A stretch of DNA of 64,000 bases from the NCBI RefSeq assembly GCF_027460065.1, contig NZ_JAPYZZ010000001.1, positions 314,864-378,863 on the forward strand, given 5' to 3'. The notes below the pieces were generated by a model that saw nothing but the letters and a program-made list of their open reading frames with translations, was not told the DNA's origin and searched no databases. Position 1 is the stretch's first letter, and each line of letters begins with the position of its first letter. This DNA comes from Martinezella rhizogenes. GTDB taxonomy: Bacteria > Pseudomonadota > Alphaproteobacteria > Rhizobiales > Rhizobiaceae. Made by a program: the position numbers and the translations under genes. This document shows positions 26,420 through 34,649 of the stretch, piece by piece.

Positions 26420-27452
26420 ACATCGAAGCGCCGGCAGCGAACTTGGCGCGGATTTCTTCGCGCTCTTTGTCCGGAGCGGCAACGAGGCCGTAGTTTGCGA
26501 GCGGGGAGTCGGGGCCGATCATTTCGTCAGAAACGAAGAACTCGACATATTCCTTGAGGCCCGGGATAACGCCCAGGTGAGCCTTCTTCACGTAGAAGAA
26601 CAGCGGGCGGGAAACCGGGTACTTACCGCTGGCAACGGTTTCGGTGGACGGAACGACGCCAGAAACAGTCGCGACCTTCAGACGGTCAGCGTTGTTTTCA
26701 TAGAAAGCGAGGCCGAAAACGCCGAGGCCGGTCTTGTTGGCATCGATACGAGCAAGCGTCTCGGTGTAGTCGCCGTCGATGTCGACTGCAGCGCCGTCCT
26801 TACGGACTGCAACGCACTTGGCAGCAGCCTGCTTGGCGTCGGTGATGAGCGTCTTGATGACGTCGGTCGCCTTGGCTTCCTTGCAGCCGTCAGCCATGAT
26901 CTTCTCTTCGAAGACTTCGCGCGTGCCGTGCTTGGAACCCGGGATGTAAGCAGCGATTGCTACATCAGGCAGCTCCTTGTTGATTTCCGACCACTTCTTG
27001 TAAGGGTTGGCAACGAGCTTGCCGTCCTTGACGACTTCAGCGGCGAGCGCAAGGTACAGATCCTTCGGCTCGAGCTTGATGTCCTTGTTGGACGAGTCCA
27101 TTGCGAAGACGATACCGTCGTAACCGATCTTCACTTCCTGAACGTCGGCAACGCCAGCAGCCTTACAGGCGGCCAGTTCGTCGCTCTTGATCGGACGCGA
27201 AGCGTTGGCGATGTCGATGGTGCCTTCGCCGACGCCGGAGCAGAATGCCTTCAGACCGCCGCCCGTACCGCCGGACTCAACAACCGGAGCCTTGAAGTTC
27301 GGGAAAGTCTCGGCAAAAGTCTCAGCAACGATCTTGGCGTAAGGCAGAACCGTGGAGGAACCAGCAACCTGGATCTGGTCGCGAGCAGCGGCGGCGCCAG
27401 CGAAGGCGACAGAAGCCACCAAGGCTGCTGCGGAAAATTTAACGAAGTTCAT
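26418..27452 (-). CDS. pstS: Periplasmic phosphate-binding protein PstS
   Basis: 344 residues with a clear Sec signal (FVKFSAAALVASVAFAGAAAARDQ, cleavage near residue 23). Family motifs follow: IQVAGSSTVLPYAKIVAE binds phosphate, ESGGTGGGLKAFCSGVGEGTIDIANASRPIK, and GYDGIVFAMDS. PstS delivers phosphate to PstCAB. It is first in the run and separated from pstC by an unusual gap, consistent with extra expression of the binding protein. The promoter carries a PhoB-box candidate at 27569-27586. Confidence 0.97.
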   Translation of the reverse strand: MNFVKFSAAALVASVAFAGAAAARDQIQVAGSSTVLPYAKIVAETFAETFPNFKAPVVESGGTGGGLKAFCSGVGEGTIDIANASRPIKSDELAACKAAGVADVQEVKIGYDGIVFAMDSSNKDIKLEPKDLYLALAAEVVKDGKLVANPYKKWSEINKELPDVAIAAYIPGSKHGTREVFEEKIMADGCKEAKATDVIKTLITDAKQAAAKCVAVRKDGAAVDIDGDYTETLARIDANKTGLGVFGLAFYENNADRLKVATVSGVVPSTETVASGKYPVSRPLFFYVKKAHLGVIPGLKEYVEFFVSDEMIGPDSPLANYGLVAAPDKEREEIRAKFAAGASM

Positions 27453-27568
27453 TTGTCTCTCCCGTCGTGGGCTTGTTTGTGGACGCAGCCGATAGCGGCA
27501 CTCGCTCTAAGCATGCGCTCGGCGACCTTTTCTTAACCACCGTAGCCACATCCTTTTATGTCACTTTG

Positions 27569-27586
27569 ACGAAAGATTTGTGACAG
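27569..27586 (-). promoter_or_regulatory. PhoB box upstream of pstS
   Basis: Minus strand CTGTCACAAATCTTTCGT is two 7-mers in 11-bp phase, matching CTGTCAT-N4-CTGTCAT at 11 of 14 positions (allowing C or T at the last). It lies about 120 bp before the pstS start, in an AT-rich region. Confidence 0.6.
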
Positions 27587-27647
27587 ACTAAGCTATTGAT
27601 TTAATTTAAATATTTCTGCAATTTCTAAAAACAGCCAATCTTTCATG

Positions 27648-28916
27648 TCAAAATCTGACGGTGAAGTCCGTGCCGCTGCCCATTTCCGATTTAATAATGA
27701 GCCTGGCGCGGTGGCGGGTGAGGATGTGCTTGACGATGGCAAGCCCAAGACCCGTGCCCTTTTTCGAACGGCTGTCGGCCACGCTGACGCGATAAAAACG
27801 CTCTGTCAGCCGCGGCACGTGTTCGGCGGGAATGCCCGGTCCCTTGTCGATGATGCTGACCTCCACCGGCTTGCCGGGTTCGGCGCGCAGCCAGACATCC
27901 ACGACCTTGCCCTCCTGCCCATATTTGCAAGCGTTTTCAACGAGATTCTGGAACACCTGCACTAGCTCGTCCCGGTCTCCCTGCACCTCCGCAGGTCGGT
28001 CGGGCAGATGCAGCGTGATGGTCACATCCAGCTCATCGGCAAGCGGCAACAACGCATCACGCACATGGCCGATGACGGGCACGAGATCGACCCTCTGGTC
28101 CGGCGCGATGTTGGCCCGCAGTTCCAGCCGTGAAAGGGACATGAGATCGTCCACCAGCCTGCTCATGCGGGTTGCCTGATCCAGCATGATGGCAAGGAAG
28201 CGCTCCTGCGCCTTGGGGTCGTTGCGCGCCGGCCCCTGCATGGTTTCGATGAAACCGCGCAGGGAGGCGAGCGGCGTGCGCAATTCATGGCTGGCATTGG
28301 CGACGAAATCGCTGCGCATACGGTCGATGCGGCGAAGCTCCGAGACGTCGCGGAAGGACAGGATGTAGAATGGCGGGCCGGCCCCCTCGCCCACATCCGC
28401 ACGGGCGATGCGAACGATGAATACCCGTTCGGAAGGGAAACGCTCGGAATGTTCGACCTGATTGGGCTGGCCGGTGGTGATGGTTTCGCGAATGACATCA
28501 AGCAAGCCGGGCGAGCGCAGTCTTGCGGAAATATGCGCACCGGCGGGAAGCTGGCCGAAGGCGCGCTCAGCTGCGCCGTTCTGAAACAGCACGCTGGCAT
28601 TTTTGTCGAGAATGAAGACGGGCGTATCCAGTACCGCAAGGCCCGCCCTTACACCGGAAATGACGCTTTCACCCGGCACATCCGGCTCATCCACATCCGC
28701 GGCCGTGTCTTTATCTTTCGCGGACTCTGGCGGTTTTTCCCGAACGGCAAGAATGGCGATGATCGCGCAGAGCCAAAGGGCAGCGGGCATATAAGGTGTG
28801 TGCAGCTCGGCAACGGCCACCACGGCAAGCATGCTGACGATGAGAACGGGCAACCAGTTCCGGCCGAGCTTCTTCCCCAAAAGCCTTAATCCACCATTGC
28901 CTTCCCTGACTGCCAT
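27648..28916 (-). CDS. phoR: Phosphate regulon sensor histidine kinase PhoR
   Basis: 422 residues. Two N-terminal membrane segments (about 21-37 and 43-58), a PAS-like domain (about 88-195: GVRAGLAVLDTPVFILDKNASVLFQN), HisKA with the phosphorylated His210 in NASHELRTPLASLRGF, and HATPase_c with NLVENACKYG, DKGPGIP and GTGLGLAIVKHI. This is the PhoR layout. It lies upstream of pstS on the same strand, so phoR-pst-phoU-phoB are all together. Start is ATG 28916. A PhoB-box candidate lies just upstream, suggesting autoregulation. Confidence 0.95.
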   Translation of the reverse strand: MAVREGNGGLRLLGKKLGRNWLPVLIVSMLAVVAVAELHTPYMPAALWLCAIIAILAVREKPPESAKDKDTAADVDEPDVPGESVISGVRAGLAVLDTPVFILDKNASVLFQNGAAERAFGQLPAGAHISARLRSPGLLDVIRETITTGQPNQVEHSERFPSERVFIVRIARADVGEGAGPPFYILSFRDVSELRRIDRMRSDFVANASHELRTPLASLRGFIETMQGPARNDPKAQERFLAIMLDQATRMSRLVDDLMSLSRLELRANIAPDQRVDLVPVIGHVRDALLPLADELDVTITLHLPDRPAEVQGDRDELVQVFQNLVENACKYGQEGKVVDVWLRAEPGKPVEVSIIDKGPGIPAEHVPRLTERFYRVSVADSRSKKGTGLGLAIVKHILTRHRARLIIKSEMGSGTDFTVRF

Positions 28917-28962
28917 TTCAGCCTGCTCTCCATTCTCATCTGACAGCGCATCGAAATCTCAT

Positions 28963-28980
28963 AGGCCAGCTTCATGACAG
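28963..28980 (-). promoter_or_regulatory. PhoB-box candidate upstream of phoR
   Basis: Minus strand CTGTCATGAAGCTGGCCT: one perfect CTGTCAT and one partial repeat at 11-bp spacing, 47-64 bp before the phoR start. The 231-bp gap also serves the divergent ppk2 gene. Confidence 0.5.
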
Positions 28981-29147
28981 AGATTCATCATCGCGCATTT
29001 TCCACAGCGTATATGCGCGAAATCCACGCCGCAATCGTCAGCGCCGCCGCAGCCCGGCCCGCCGGTCCTGTTTCACTTGAATTCCGGCAACGGATGTGAA
29101 CTCATTGGCGGCGAGTTGCCTTTACACAACAGCATCAGGAGGAAACC

Positions 29148-30029
29148 ATGGTCGAAGAAAAAAAGAAGCGGACGGTCGAGATCACCATTGGCGGCAAGTT
29201 GCGCAGCTTCGACATCGACGACCCGGTTCTTCCCGACTGGGTGGAGGAGAAGAAACTCTCCGCCGGCGATTTCCCCTATGACAAGAAGATGAAGCGCGAG
29301 GATTACGACGCCACTCTGGAAGCGCTGCAGGTGGAGCTGGTCAAGGTGCAGTTCTGGCTGCAGGCCACCGGCAAAAGGGTCATGGCGGTTTTTGAAGGCC
29401 GTGACGCGGCGGGCAAGGGCGGCGCGATCTTTGCAGCCCGGGCCTATCTCAACCCCCGTTATGCCCGCGTGGTGGCACTGACCAAACCTACGGAAACCGA
29501 GCACGGCCAATGGTATTTCCAGCGCTACATCTCACATTTTCCGACTGCCGGCGAATTCGTTCTGTTCGACCGTTCCTGGTATAACCGCGCCGGCGTGGAG
29601 CCGGTCATGGGTTTCTGCACCCCGGACGAACACAAGCGCTTCCTCAAGGAAACACCGCGTCTGGAAAAGATGCTCGTTCACGAGGACATTCACCTCTTCA
29701 AGTTCTGGCTCGACATCGGCCGCGAAACGCAGATCGAGCGCTTTCATGACCGTCGCCACAGCCAGCTTAAATGCTGGAAGCTTTCGGATATGGATATCGC
29801 CGCGCTGACAAAATGGGACGATTACACGCAAAAGCGCGACGAGATGCTGGAAAAAACCCACACCGATGCCGCCCCCTGGACGGTGGTGCGCGCCAATGAC
29901 AAGCGCCGCGCACGGGTGAACCTCATTCGCCATATTCTCCTTGCGCTCGATTATGAAGGCAAGGACAAACAAGCCATCGGCGAGATCGACGACAAGATAT
30001 TGGGATCGGGACCGGATTTTCTCAAATAA
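29148..30029 (+). CDS. ppk2: Polyphosphate kinase 2
   Basis: 293 residues, single PPK2 domain (class I size). P-loop GRDAAGKGG at 84-92, Walker B-type [17 protein letters not shown] near 140, and the PPK2 lid region near [25 protein letters not shown]. The enzyme moves phosphate between polyphosphate and nucleoside diphosphates, usually favouring NTP formation. A GGAGG site stands before ATG 29148. It is divergent from phoR, so phosphate storage and phosphate sensing genes share a promoter region here. Confidence 0.95.
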   Translation: MVEEKKKRTVEITIGGKLRSFDIDDPVLPDWVEEKKLSAGDFPYDKKMKREDYDATLEALQVELVKVQFWLQATGKRVMAVFEGRDAAGKGGAIFAARAYLNPRYARVVALTKPTETEHGQWYFQRYISHFPTAGEFVLFDRSWYNRAGVEPVMGFCTPDEHKRFLKETPRLEKMLVHEDIHLFKFWLDIGRETQIERFHDRRHSQLKCWKLSDMDIAALTKWDDYTQKRDEMLEKTHTDAAPWTVVRANDKRRARVNLIRHILLALDYEGKDKQAIGEIDDKILGSGPDFLK

Positions 30030-30044
30030 GACCCGGAAACCATG

Positions 30045-30070
30045 ACAAGCGCCCCATCCGAGGCGCTTGT
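30045..30070. terminator. Inverted repeat after ppk2
   Basis: ACAAGCGCC (30045-30053) and GGCGCTTGT (30062-30070) flank eight bases, between two convergent genes. There is no long T-run, so it is a probable weak terminator for either side. Confidence 0.5.
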
Positions 30071-30078
30071 GCCTTCCT

Positions 30079-31227
30079 TTACTGGCCCGGCAGAATGCGC
30101 ACCGAATAAAGATTGATCGGCCGGCCGCTGCCATCAATATCGCTGTTGATGAAGACCTTGCCCGGCGCATTGGGAGCGAGGGACCGCTCAAATGTCGTGT
30201 TCAGCAGCATATCCGCACGCTCGGCCGTCGCGGTGAAGCGGTGGCGGGAGCAATCACCCAGCGTAGCAAAATCGCAGGAGACGGACACCTGTGTCTGGCG
30301 ATCGCTGGAGGATTGCAGCGTGATTGATATGGTCGAGGACTTGCCCGCCATGTCCCGCATCACCTCCACCGGAACCTCGACGCTGACGGCACCATCCTGC
30401 GCCACACTTTTCGAGGTCACCCGTATTGCCTTGCCGGCGGGCGTGGCGACGTTTTCAACACTGGCGCGCGGGCCGGCCGAAACGCCGGAACTGCCGCGCT
30501 CGGCATTAAAGACCTCGACCCAGTCATCGGAAAAACCGCGGCCGGCCGAAAGGCTGGGCGCAGGCTCCGTACCGTTGAAATCCTCCGCCTGCACCTGTGC
30601 GGGCGGATTGGGCACGCTGGTATCGCGCTGTTCCGGCGACAGCAGCAGGCCGGATGAATAGACCCACCAAGCGCCGAAACCGATAAAGGCCAGAAGCGTA
30701 ACATAAATGAAAAGCCGGGCGAACAGCCCGCGGCGTTTGCGGCGGCCAACCGCGCCTTCAGGGCGGAAAGCAAGCGACGCATCGGCAGCACTGGAGCCTC
30801 GCTTTGAAGGCTTTCCATTGCGCCGCCCCGCGCTCTGTGCCGGCGGAGTAACGGCTGCCGCCCCCGGCCGCACATCGCGCGTTTCCCCGCGCAGTTCCGG
30901 CTCGACGGCCATATGGTCGTGATGGGCGGGTTGCGAAACAGGATCAACCCCGTGATCGTGCTCCACCGGACTTTCCGGCGCGGGCGGGCGCAATTGCTGC
31001 TCCACCCTGTCCAGGAGACGGTTGCGCTCTTCATTTTCAATGAGATGGATAAGGCTCTCGAGCCGCTGGCGCTGCTGGGCAACGACCTGTGGATCGTCTA
31101 TGCCCTGCTTGCGCAGGCCCGCTTCCAGTGCCTGACGGGAGGATTGGTAAATCCTTGCACGAACTTCGGCGTTCGATCTGTCCGATTTTTCCAGAGCATT
31201 TCTGATTGCCGTTTCCAGTCCGCTCAC
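30079..31227 (-). CDS. Bitopic membrane protein of unknown function
   Basis: About 382 residues from GTG 31227, chosen because AAGGA sits six bases upstream and the product begins MSGLETAIRNALEKSD; ATG 31278 (17 codons earlier) has no clear site. The N-terminal cytoplasmic half starts with a helical region (about 1-75, ALEAGLRKQGIDDPQVVAQQRQRLESLIHLIENEE), then a charged, His-rich, disordered linker. One membrane segment follows (FARLFIYVTLLAFIGFGAWWVYS), then a periplasmic beta-rich domain with Cys pair SCDFATLGDC. I do not recognise a family function; the topology suggests an envelope-linked role. Convergent with ppk2. Confidence 0.8.
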   Translation of the reverse strand: MSGLETAIRNALEKSDRSNAEVRARIYQSSRQALEAGLRKQGIDDPQVVAQQRQRLESLIHLIENEERNRLLDRVEQQLRPPAPESPVEHDHGVDPVSQPAHHDHMAVEPELRGETRDVRPGAAAVTPPAQSAGRRNGKPSKRGSSAADASLAFRPEGAVGRRKRRGLFARLFIYVTLLAFIGFGAWWVYSSGLLLSPEQRDTSVPNPPAQVQAEDFNGTEPAPSLSAGRGFSDDWVEVFNAERGSSGVSAGPRASVENVATPAGKAIRVTSKSVAQDGAVSVEVPVEVMRDMAGKSSTISITLQSSSDRQTQVSVSCDFATLGDCSRHRFTATAERADMLLNTTFERSLAPNAPGKVFINSDIDGSGRPINLYSVRILPGQ

Positions 31228-31441
31228 GACCGATCCTTGTTCTATTGCGCTGTGCAAAAATATGCGGCGCTGCGCCATGTCTTTACGATTCGGTAACGGC
31301 TATGCCGCCCCTCCGCAAGCGTCGTTTATGATAAAGACCGGATTGCCTTGAGGAAAATCGATCCATTGTGGCGTTACGAACGCAGATTCGGCAGGTCCGC
31401 GGCGCGCTGTTTTCGCTTTCAATCCGTCGCCGAACACGATA

Positions 31442-31466
31442 TTGACTTACGTGCGCGTAAACGTAA
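31442..31466. promoter_or_regulatory. Candidate operator upstream of the nitronate monooxygenase gene
   Basis: TTGACTTACGTG followed by CGCGTAAACGTAA lies 15 bp before the start codon. It contains the ACGTTTACG core on the minus strand. The same core occurs before fadD (43426-43440). The pattern resembles operators of MerR-type regulators of acyl-CoA catabolism (LiuR-like); that link is inference. Confidence 0.4.
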
Positions 31467-31481
31467 TCCGTGGGAGGAGAC

Positions 31482-32444
31482 ATGCTGCCGTCCGTGCTGA
31501 AAGACAATCTGCGTCTTCCGGTCATAGCATCACCGCTATTCATCATTTCGCATCCGCAACTGACGCTGGCGCAATGCAAGGCCGGCGTCATCGGCGCTTT
31601 CCCGGCATTGAACGCGCGGCCTGAAAGCCAGCTCGACGAATGGCTGGCGATGATCACCGAAGAGCTTGCCGCGCATAACAGGGCCAATCCCGAGCGTCCG
31701 GCGGCACCCTTCGCGGTCAACCAGATCGTGCATATGTCCAATCGCCGGCTGGAACACGATCTCGGCCTTTGCGTAAAATACAAGGTGCCGGTGGTGATTT
31801 CGTCGCTGGGCGCCGTGCCGGAGGTCAATGCAGCCGTGCATTCCTATGGCGGTATCGTGCTGCACGACGTCATCAACGATCGCCACGCCCGCTCCGCCAT
31901 CCGCAAGGGCGCCGACGGGCTGATCGCGGTGGCGGCAGGTGCGGGCGGACATGCGGGCACGCTTTCGCCCTTCGCCCTCGTTCAGGAGATCCGCGAATGG
32001 TTCGACGGCCCGCTGCTTCTGGCCGGGGCCATCGCCAATGGCGGCTCCATCCTCGCGGCGCAGGCCATGGGTGCTGACATGGCCTATATCGGCTCCCCCT
32101 TCATCGCCACCGAAGAGGCGCGCGCCTCCGACGGTTATAAACAGGCGCTCGTCGATGCACAGGCGAAGGACATCGTCTATTCGAACTATTTCACCGGCGT
32201 GCACGGCAACTATCTGAAAAGCTCAATCGTCGCCTCCGGCATGGACCCCGACAACCTGCCCGAAGCCGACCCTTCAAAAATGGATTTTGAGACCGCCACC
32301 GGCGGTGCCAAGGCCTGGAAGGACATATGGGGCGCGGGCCAGGGCATCGGCGCTATCAAAGCGGTGGAACCGGTGGCCGCACTCGTCGATCGACTGGCAG
32401 GCGAATATGAAGCAGCGAAAGGCCGGATCTGCACAAAGGCCTGA
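31482..32444 (+). CDS. Nitronate monooxygenase / NAD(P)H-dependent flavin oxidoreductase
   Basis: 320 residues from ATG 31482 behind GGGAGGA. FMN-binding TIM-barrel of the nitronate monooxygenase (2-nitropropane dioxygenase, YrpB) family: LPVIASPLFIISHPQLTLAQCKAGVIGAFPALNA at the start, then VAAGAGGHAG (flavin phosphate and the histidine region), LLAGAIANGGSILAAQAMGADMAYIGSPFIAT. The family oxidises nitronates or reduces quinones; actual substrate unknown. The upstream sequence suggests control with fatty-acid or branched-chain catabolism, so the enzyme may work there. Confidence 0.88.
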   Translation: MLPSVLKDNLRLPVIASPLFIISHPQLTLAQCKAGVIGAFPALNARPESQLDEWLAMITEELAAHNRANPERPAAPFAVNQIVHMSNRRLEHDLGLCVKYKVPVVISSLGAVPEVNAAVHSYGGIVLHDVINDRHARSAIRKGADGLIAVAAGAGGHAGTLSPFALVQEIREWFDGPLLLAGAIANGGSILAAQAMGADMAYIGSPFIATEEARASDGYKQALVDAQAKDIVYSNYFTGVHGNYLKSSIVASGMDPDNLPEADPSKMDFETATGGAKAWKDIWGAGQGIGAIKAVEPVAALVDRLAGEYEAAKGRICTKA

Positions 32445-32578
32445 CGCCTTGTAAACAATGGACAGGCAAAGCTTTTTGCGGAAATTTCAAAACCAGTACA
32501 TTCAAGGCTTGAAATCCGTCAGCATTGCCTGTATCAGCCCGCCATGAAGCTGATCCGCAACAAGCGGGTCACAATCGG

Positions 32579-32654
32579 GCCGCTTTAGCTCAGTTGGTAG
32601 AGCACGTCATTCGTAATGACGGGGTCACGTGTTCGAGTCACGTAAGCGGCACCA
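32579..32654 (+). tRNA. tRNA-Thr (anticodon CGT)
   Basis: 76 nt including encoded ACCA. Acceptor GCCGCTT pairs with AAGCGGC; D arm AGCTCAGTTGGTAGAGC; anticodon loop TTCGTAA gives CGT; T arm GTGTTCGAGTCAC. The DNA immediately downstream changes to lower GC, and a T-run follows the gene. Confidence 0.97.
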
Positions 32655-32680
32655 TTTTTTCTAGTTAAAACTAGGCACTC

Positions 32681-33259
32681 TTATACTATTACTCGTTGCC
32701 GTCCATATCCAAGCTGAGAATCGACACCTGTCATCCGAAAGCGCCATGTCAGCATTTCTTTGCTAGCTTGGAATTTGGCCATAGCGGCCGCTTCACTCAG
32801 TCCTTCTCTTCTAATCTTGAGCAGTGCGGGACGGGGCAAAAGTAAAGTCCCTCCTAGCCAATCGGCTTCGTCTTCTTGATCTTGGCTATAATTCGAAGGC
32901 ACTAAATGGCCATCATCCGACAAACTCGCAGAGTGTAGTTCATGACCAAGAGCTATATGAGCCAACTCATGCATGATAACGCTGTTTATTCGCGGCGCGC
33001 TCTGCGACGAGTTAAAAAGGATAAGGTGATATTGGTTGATCCGAAGTGTGAAAGCTGACCAACTCTGCGCATCGTTGACAGTGAGTTGTTTTAAATCGAT
33101 ATCTGGCAATCCTAAGATATCACGTTCATCCCATACAGTTGCATTAAACTGACGCGCCAAATCAATGCCACGTAGCGGTTCGTCAGGAGCAAGACCTAGA
33201 GATTTTCTAATCTCTGCAGCCCTGCGCTCACACTGTGACTTGAACCCACGTCGCAGCAC
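32681..33259 (-). CDS. ImmA/IrrE-type metallopeptidase
   Basis: 192 residues starting at GTG 33259, directly after the stop of the upstream HTH gene. Zinc motif HELAHIALGH with H97, E98 and H101, plus the third ligand region EDEADWLGGTLLLPRPAL near 129-143. In ICEBs1 the ImmA peptidase cleaves the ImmR repressor; in other systems the pair acts as a toxin-antitoxin-like or stress switch. The pairing with an XRE protein here fits that. Codon use and base composition (near 47% GC by eye) are unlike the flanking genes, suggesting acquisition next to the tRNA gene. Confidence 0.88.
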   Translation of the reverse strand: MLRRGFKSQCERRAAEIRKSLGLAPDEPLRGIDLARQFNATVWDERDILGLPDIDLKQLTVNDAQSWSAFTLRINQYHLILFNSSQSAPRINSVIMHELAHIALGHELHSASLSDDGHLVPSNYSQDQEDEADWLGGTLLLPRPALLKIRREGLSEAAAMAKFQASKEMLTWRFRMTGVDSQLGYGRQRVIV

Positions 33260-33577
33260 CTAATGCCCTTCCACTTCTATCTTCTTGGCAAATTGCGTAC
33301 TCGCAAGTTCAATTAGAACCGCCAAGGACTTTGCAGTTTCAGGAGATATTGCCTGATTCTTCTTAAATGCTATCTGTAATCCACCGATACCGGTGAATTT
33401 TTCCATATCTTCTTCAAGCCAAGCACATATTTTTTCCAAGGTCCCCATATCGGGGATATGTCCGCGTTCGATTCTTGAGAGCGTTGTAGGGCTGATTCCA
33501 ATTTCTGTAGCTGTCGCCCGGACACCCATACTGCCTTTCTTCTTTTGGACGAGACCGGCGAGGTCTTCGATCTTCAT
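33260..33577 (-). CDS. XRE-family HTH regulator paired with ImmA
   Basis: 105 residues. The HTH spans about 4-60 (IEDLAGLVQKKKGSMGVRAT, TEIGISPTTLSRIERGHIPD). The C-terminal tail (SLAVLIELASTQFAKKIEVEGH) is a single helix. Start ATG 33577. Its stop TAG is immediately followed by the GTG of the peptidase gene, so the two are translated together. It is the likely DNA-binding partner and substrate of that peptidase. Confidence 0.88.
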   Translation of the reverse strand: MKIEDLAGLVQKKKGSMGVRATATEIGISPTTLSRIERGHIPDMGTLEKICAWLEEDMEKFTGIGGLQIAFKKNQAISPETAKSLAVLIELASTQFAKKIEVEGH

Positions 33578-33795
33578 TTAGCTCCCCTTGTGTTTCAGAT
33601 TCTGGAATTAGTGTTTCTCGCACTGGACAGAAGGCGATCGAATCGATAGCTTGTACCAGTCTGAGACACACTTAATGAATCACTCCTGATTCGGTCGGTC
33701 AAGGACTAAAGGCGCCCTGCAATAATTTAGAGAGGGCGCCGCGTGCGAAGCAAACTGAAAAGCCAATTTAGAAAACACGGAACGGAGTGAAAAAG
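33578..33795. other. Divergent intergenic region with GC-rich inverted repeat
   Basis: This 218-bp gap separates the HTH/ImmA pair from the SinR cassette. It holds GGCGCCCT (33711-33718) and AGGGCGCC (33733-33740), a perfect 8-bp inverted repeat with a 14-base AT-rich loop and no T-run. It could be an operator or a 5' UTR structure of the cassette. Confidence 0.4.
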
Positions 33796-33927
33796 ATGGC
33801 AAATAAGGAAGTCACAAGTGCAAAAGCAGCTTCGGCAGCTGCGAAAGTGCTCAGCAACCCCAATTCGAGCAAAGCTGCCAAATCCGCTGCAGCTTCGGCT
33901 CTCACGCAGCGTCCCAATAAAAAATGA
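33796..33927 (+). CDS. 43-residue Ala/Ser/Lys-rich small protein
   Basis: MANKEVTSAKAASAAAKVLS, then NPNSSKAAKSAAASALTQRP and NKK. A GGAG lies ten bases upstream of ATG 33796. The pattern AS-KVL-(N/D)P-NSSK-AKS-A-SAL-Q is one I recall from many short proteins in enterobacteria and rhizobia, often beside SinR-annotated genes; the function is unknown. It would form one basic amphipathic helix pair. It is the first gene of a probable three-gene operon (gaps 71 and 13 bp). Confidence 0.75.
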   Translation: MANKEVTSAKAASAAAKVLSNPNSSKAAKSAAASALTQRPNKK

Positions 33928-33998
33928 GGTACGCGTCGTGGCGGGCCGCAAACCTTCGGCCCGCCACTCTTAAGCTCAATCAGCTCAGGAGACCAACA

Positions 33999-34277
33999 GT
34001 GATTTATGCAATCAACTACGACCTGAAGCATCCTGGTCAGAATTACGACGCACTACATGATGCCATCAAGAAATGTGGGGATTGGTGGCACTATCTTGGA
34101 TCAACTTGGCTCGTCGACACGAACCTAAATGCACGAGGTGTCTGGAGCAGGCTTGAGCCACACGTCGACAAGAACGACTTCTTCCTCGTAGTCGGCGTAA
34201 CTTGCGATTATGAAGGGTGGCTGCCGCAGGAAGCTTGGGACTGGATTAATAGTCGCAGTCTCAAAATGGCCGCATAA
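33999..34277 (+). CDS. SinR-annotated family protein with Cas2/VapD-like fold features
   Basis: 92 residues from GTG 33999, with AGGAG upstream. It begins MIYAINYDLKHPGQNYDALH, then IKKCGDWWHYLGSTWLVDT. The order strand-YD (Asp8)-helix-G-S-x-W-strand is that of Cas2 and VapD ferredoxin-like nucleases. Databases commonly label such proteins SinR family, a name that carries no evidence for the Bacillus regulator. Nuclease activity is a hypothesis from the fold-like pattern. The gene sits between the 43-aa and the 85-aa proteins on one strand. Confidence 0.75.
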   Translation: MIYAINYDLKHPGQNYDALHDAIKKCGDWWHYLGSTWLVDTNLNARGVWSRLEPHVDKNDFFLVVGVTCDYEGWLPQEAWDWINSRSLKMAA

Positions 34278-34290
34278 AATGGGGGCGAGG

Positions 34291-34548
34291 ATGAGAATTC
34301 AAGGAGCAGTTATTCGCGAGCAAGGCCAGACCTTTGCAGTCGTAGTTGTTAAACCATATGTGGTACAAAACCGCTCTGAAGCCGCAAGTGCTATCGAAGG
34401 TTTTATGCCCGTATTCGGTGTCCCTGTCGTTCTTATGGCCCAAGACAGCCGTGGTCGGCCGACTTATTATGGACGCCCCGACATTGCCAAGTTTATGTCT
34501 TCGGTTCCAATCCATAGGATTCCTTGGCGTGAATATACAATCAATTAA
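34291..34548 (+). CDS. Conserved 85-residue protein of unknown function
   Basis: From ATG 34291 (MRIQGAVIREQGQTFAVVVV), preceded by a purine stretch; ATG 34279 adds four residues. It continues KPYVVQNRSEAASAIEGFMP and ends GRPDIAKFMSSVPIHRIPWR. I recall similar proteins (MRIQGAVI-EQG-FA-VVVK) in other proteobacteria, without an assigned role. The beta-rich start and single domain suggest a small soluble protein. It follows the SinR-like gene by 13 bp and is likely part of the same transcript. Base composition is low-GC like its neighbours. Confidence 0.75.
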   Translation: MRIQGAVIREQGQTFAVVVVKPYVVQNRSEAASAIEGFMPVFGVPVVLMAQDSRGRPTYYGRPDIAKFMSSVPIHRIPWREYTIN

Positions 34549-34649
34549 AATAGAGTTGCGTCTGCCGCACGTCTGTTAGAGGTCGGCGCAACCAAACTGC
34601 CCCTCCAACGTTGGTCCCAGAGCTATCGCAAACTGGAAAGCCAATCATC

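Noticed and set aside
32579-34600. Integrated prophage or ICE at tRNA-Thr
   Set aside because: Low GC and an HTH/ImmA pair are suggestive, but no integrase, structural gene or direct repeat of the tRNA 3' end was found, so only an island-like region is claimed.
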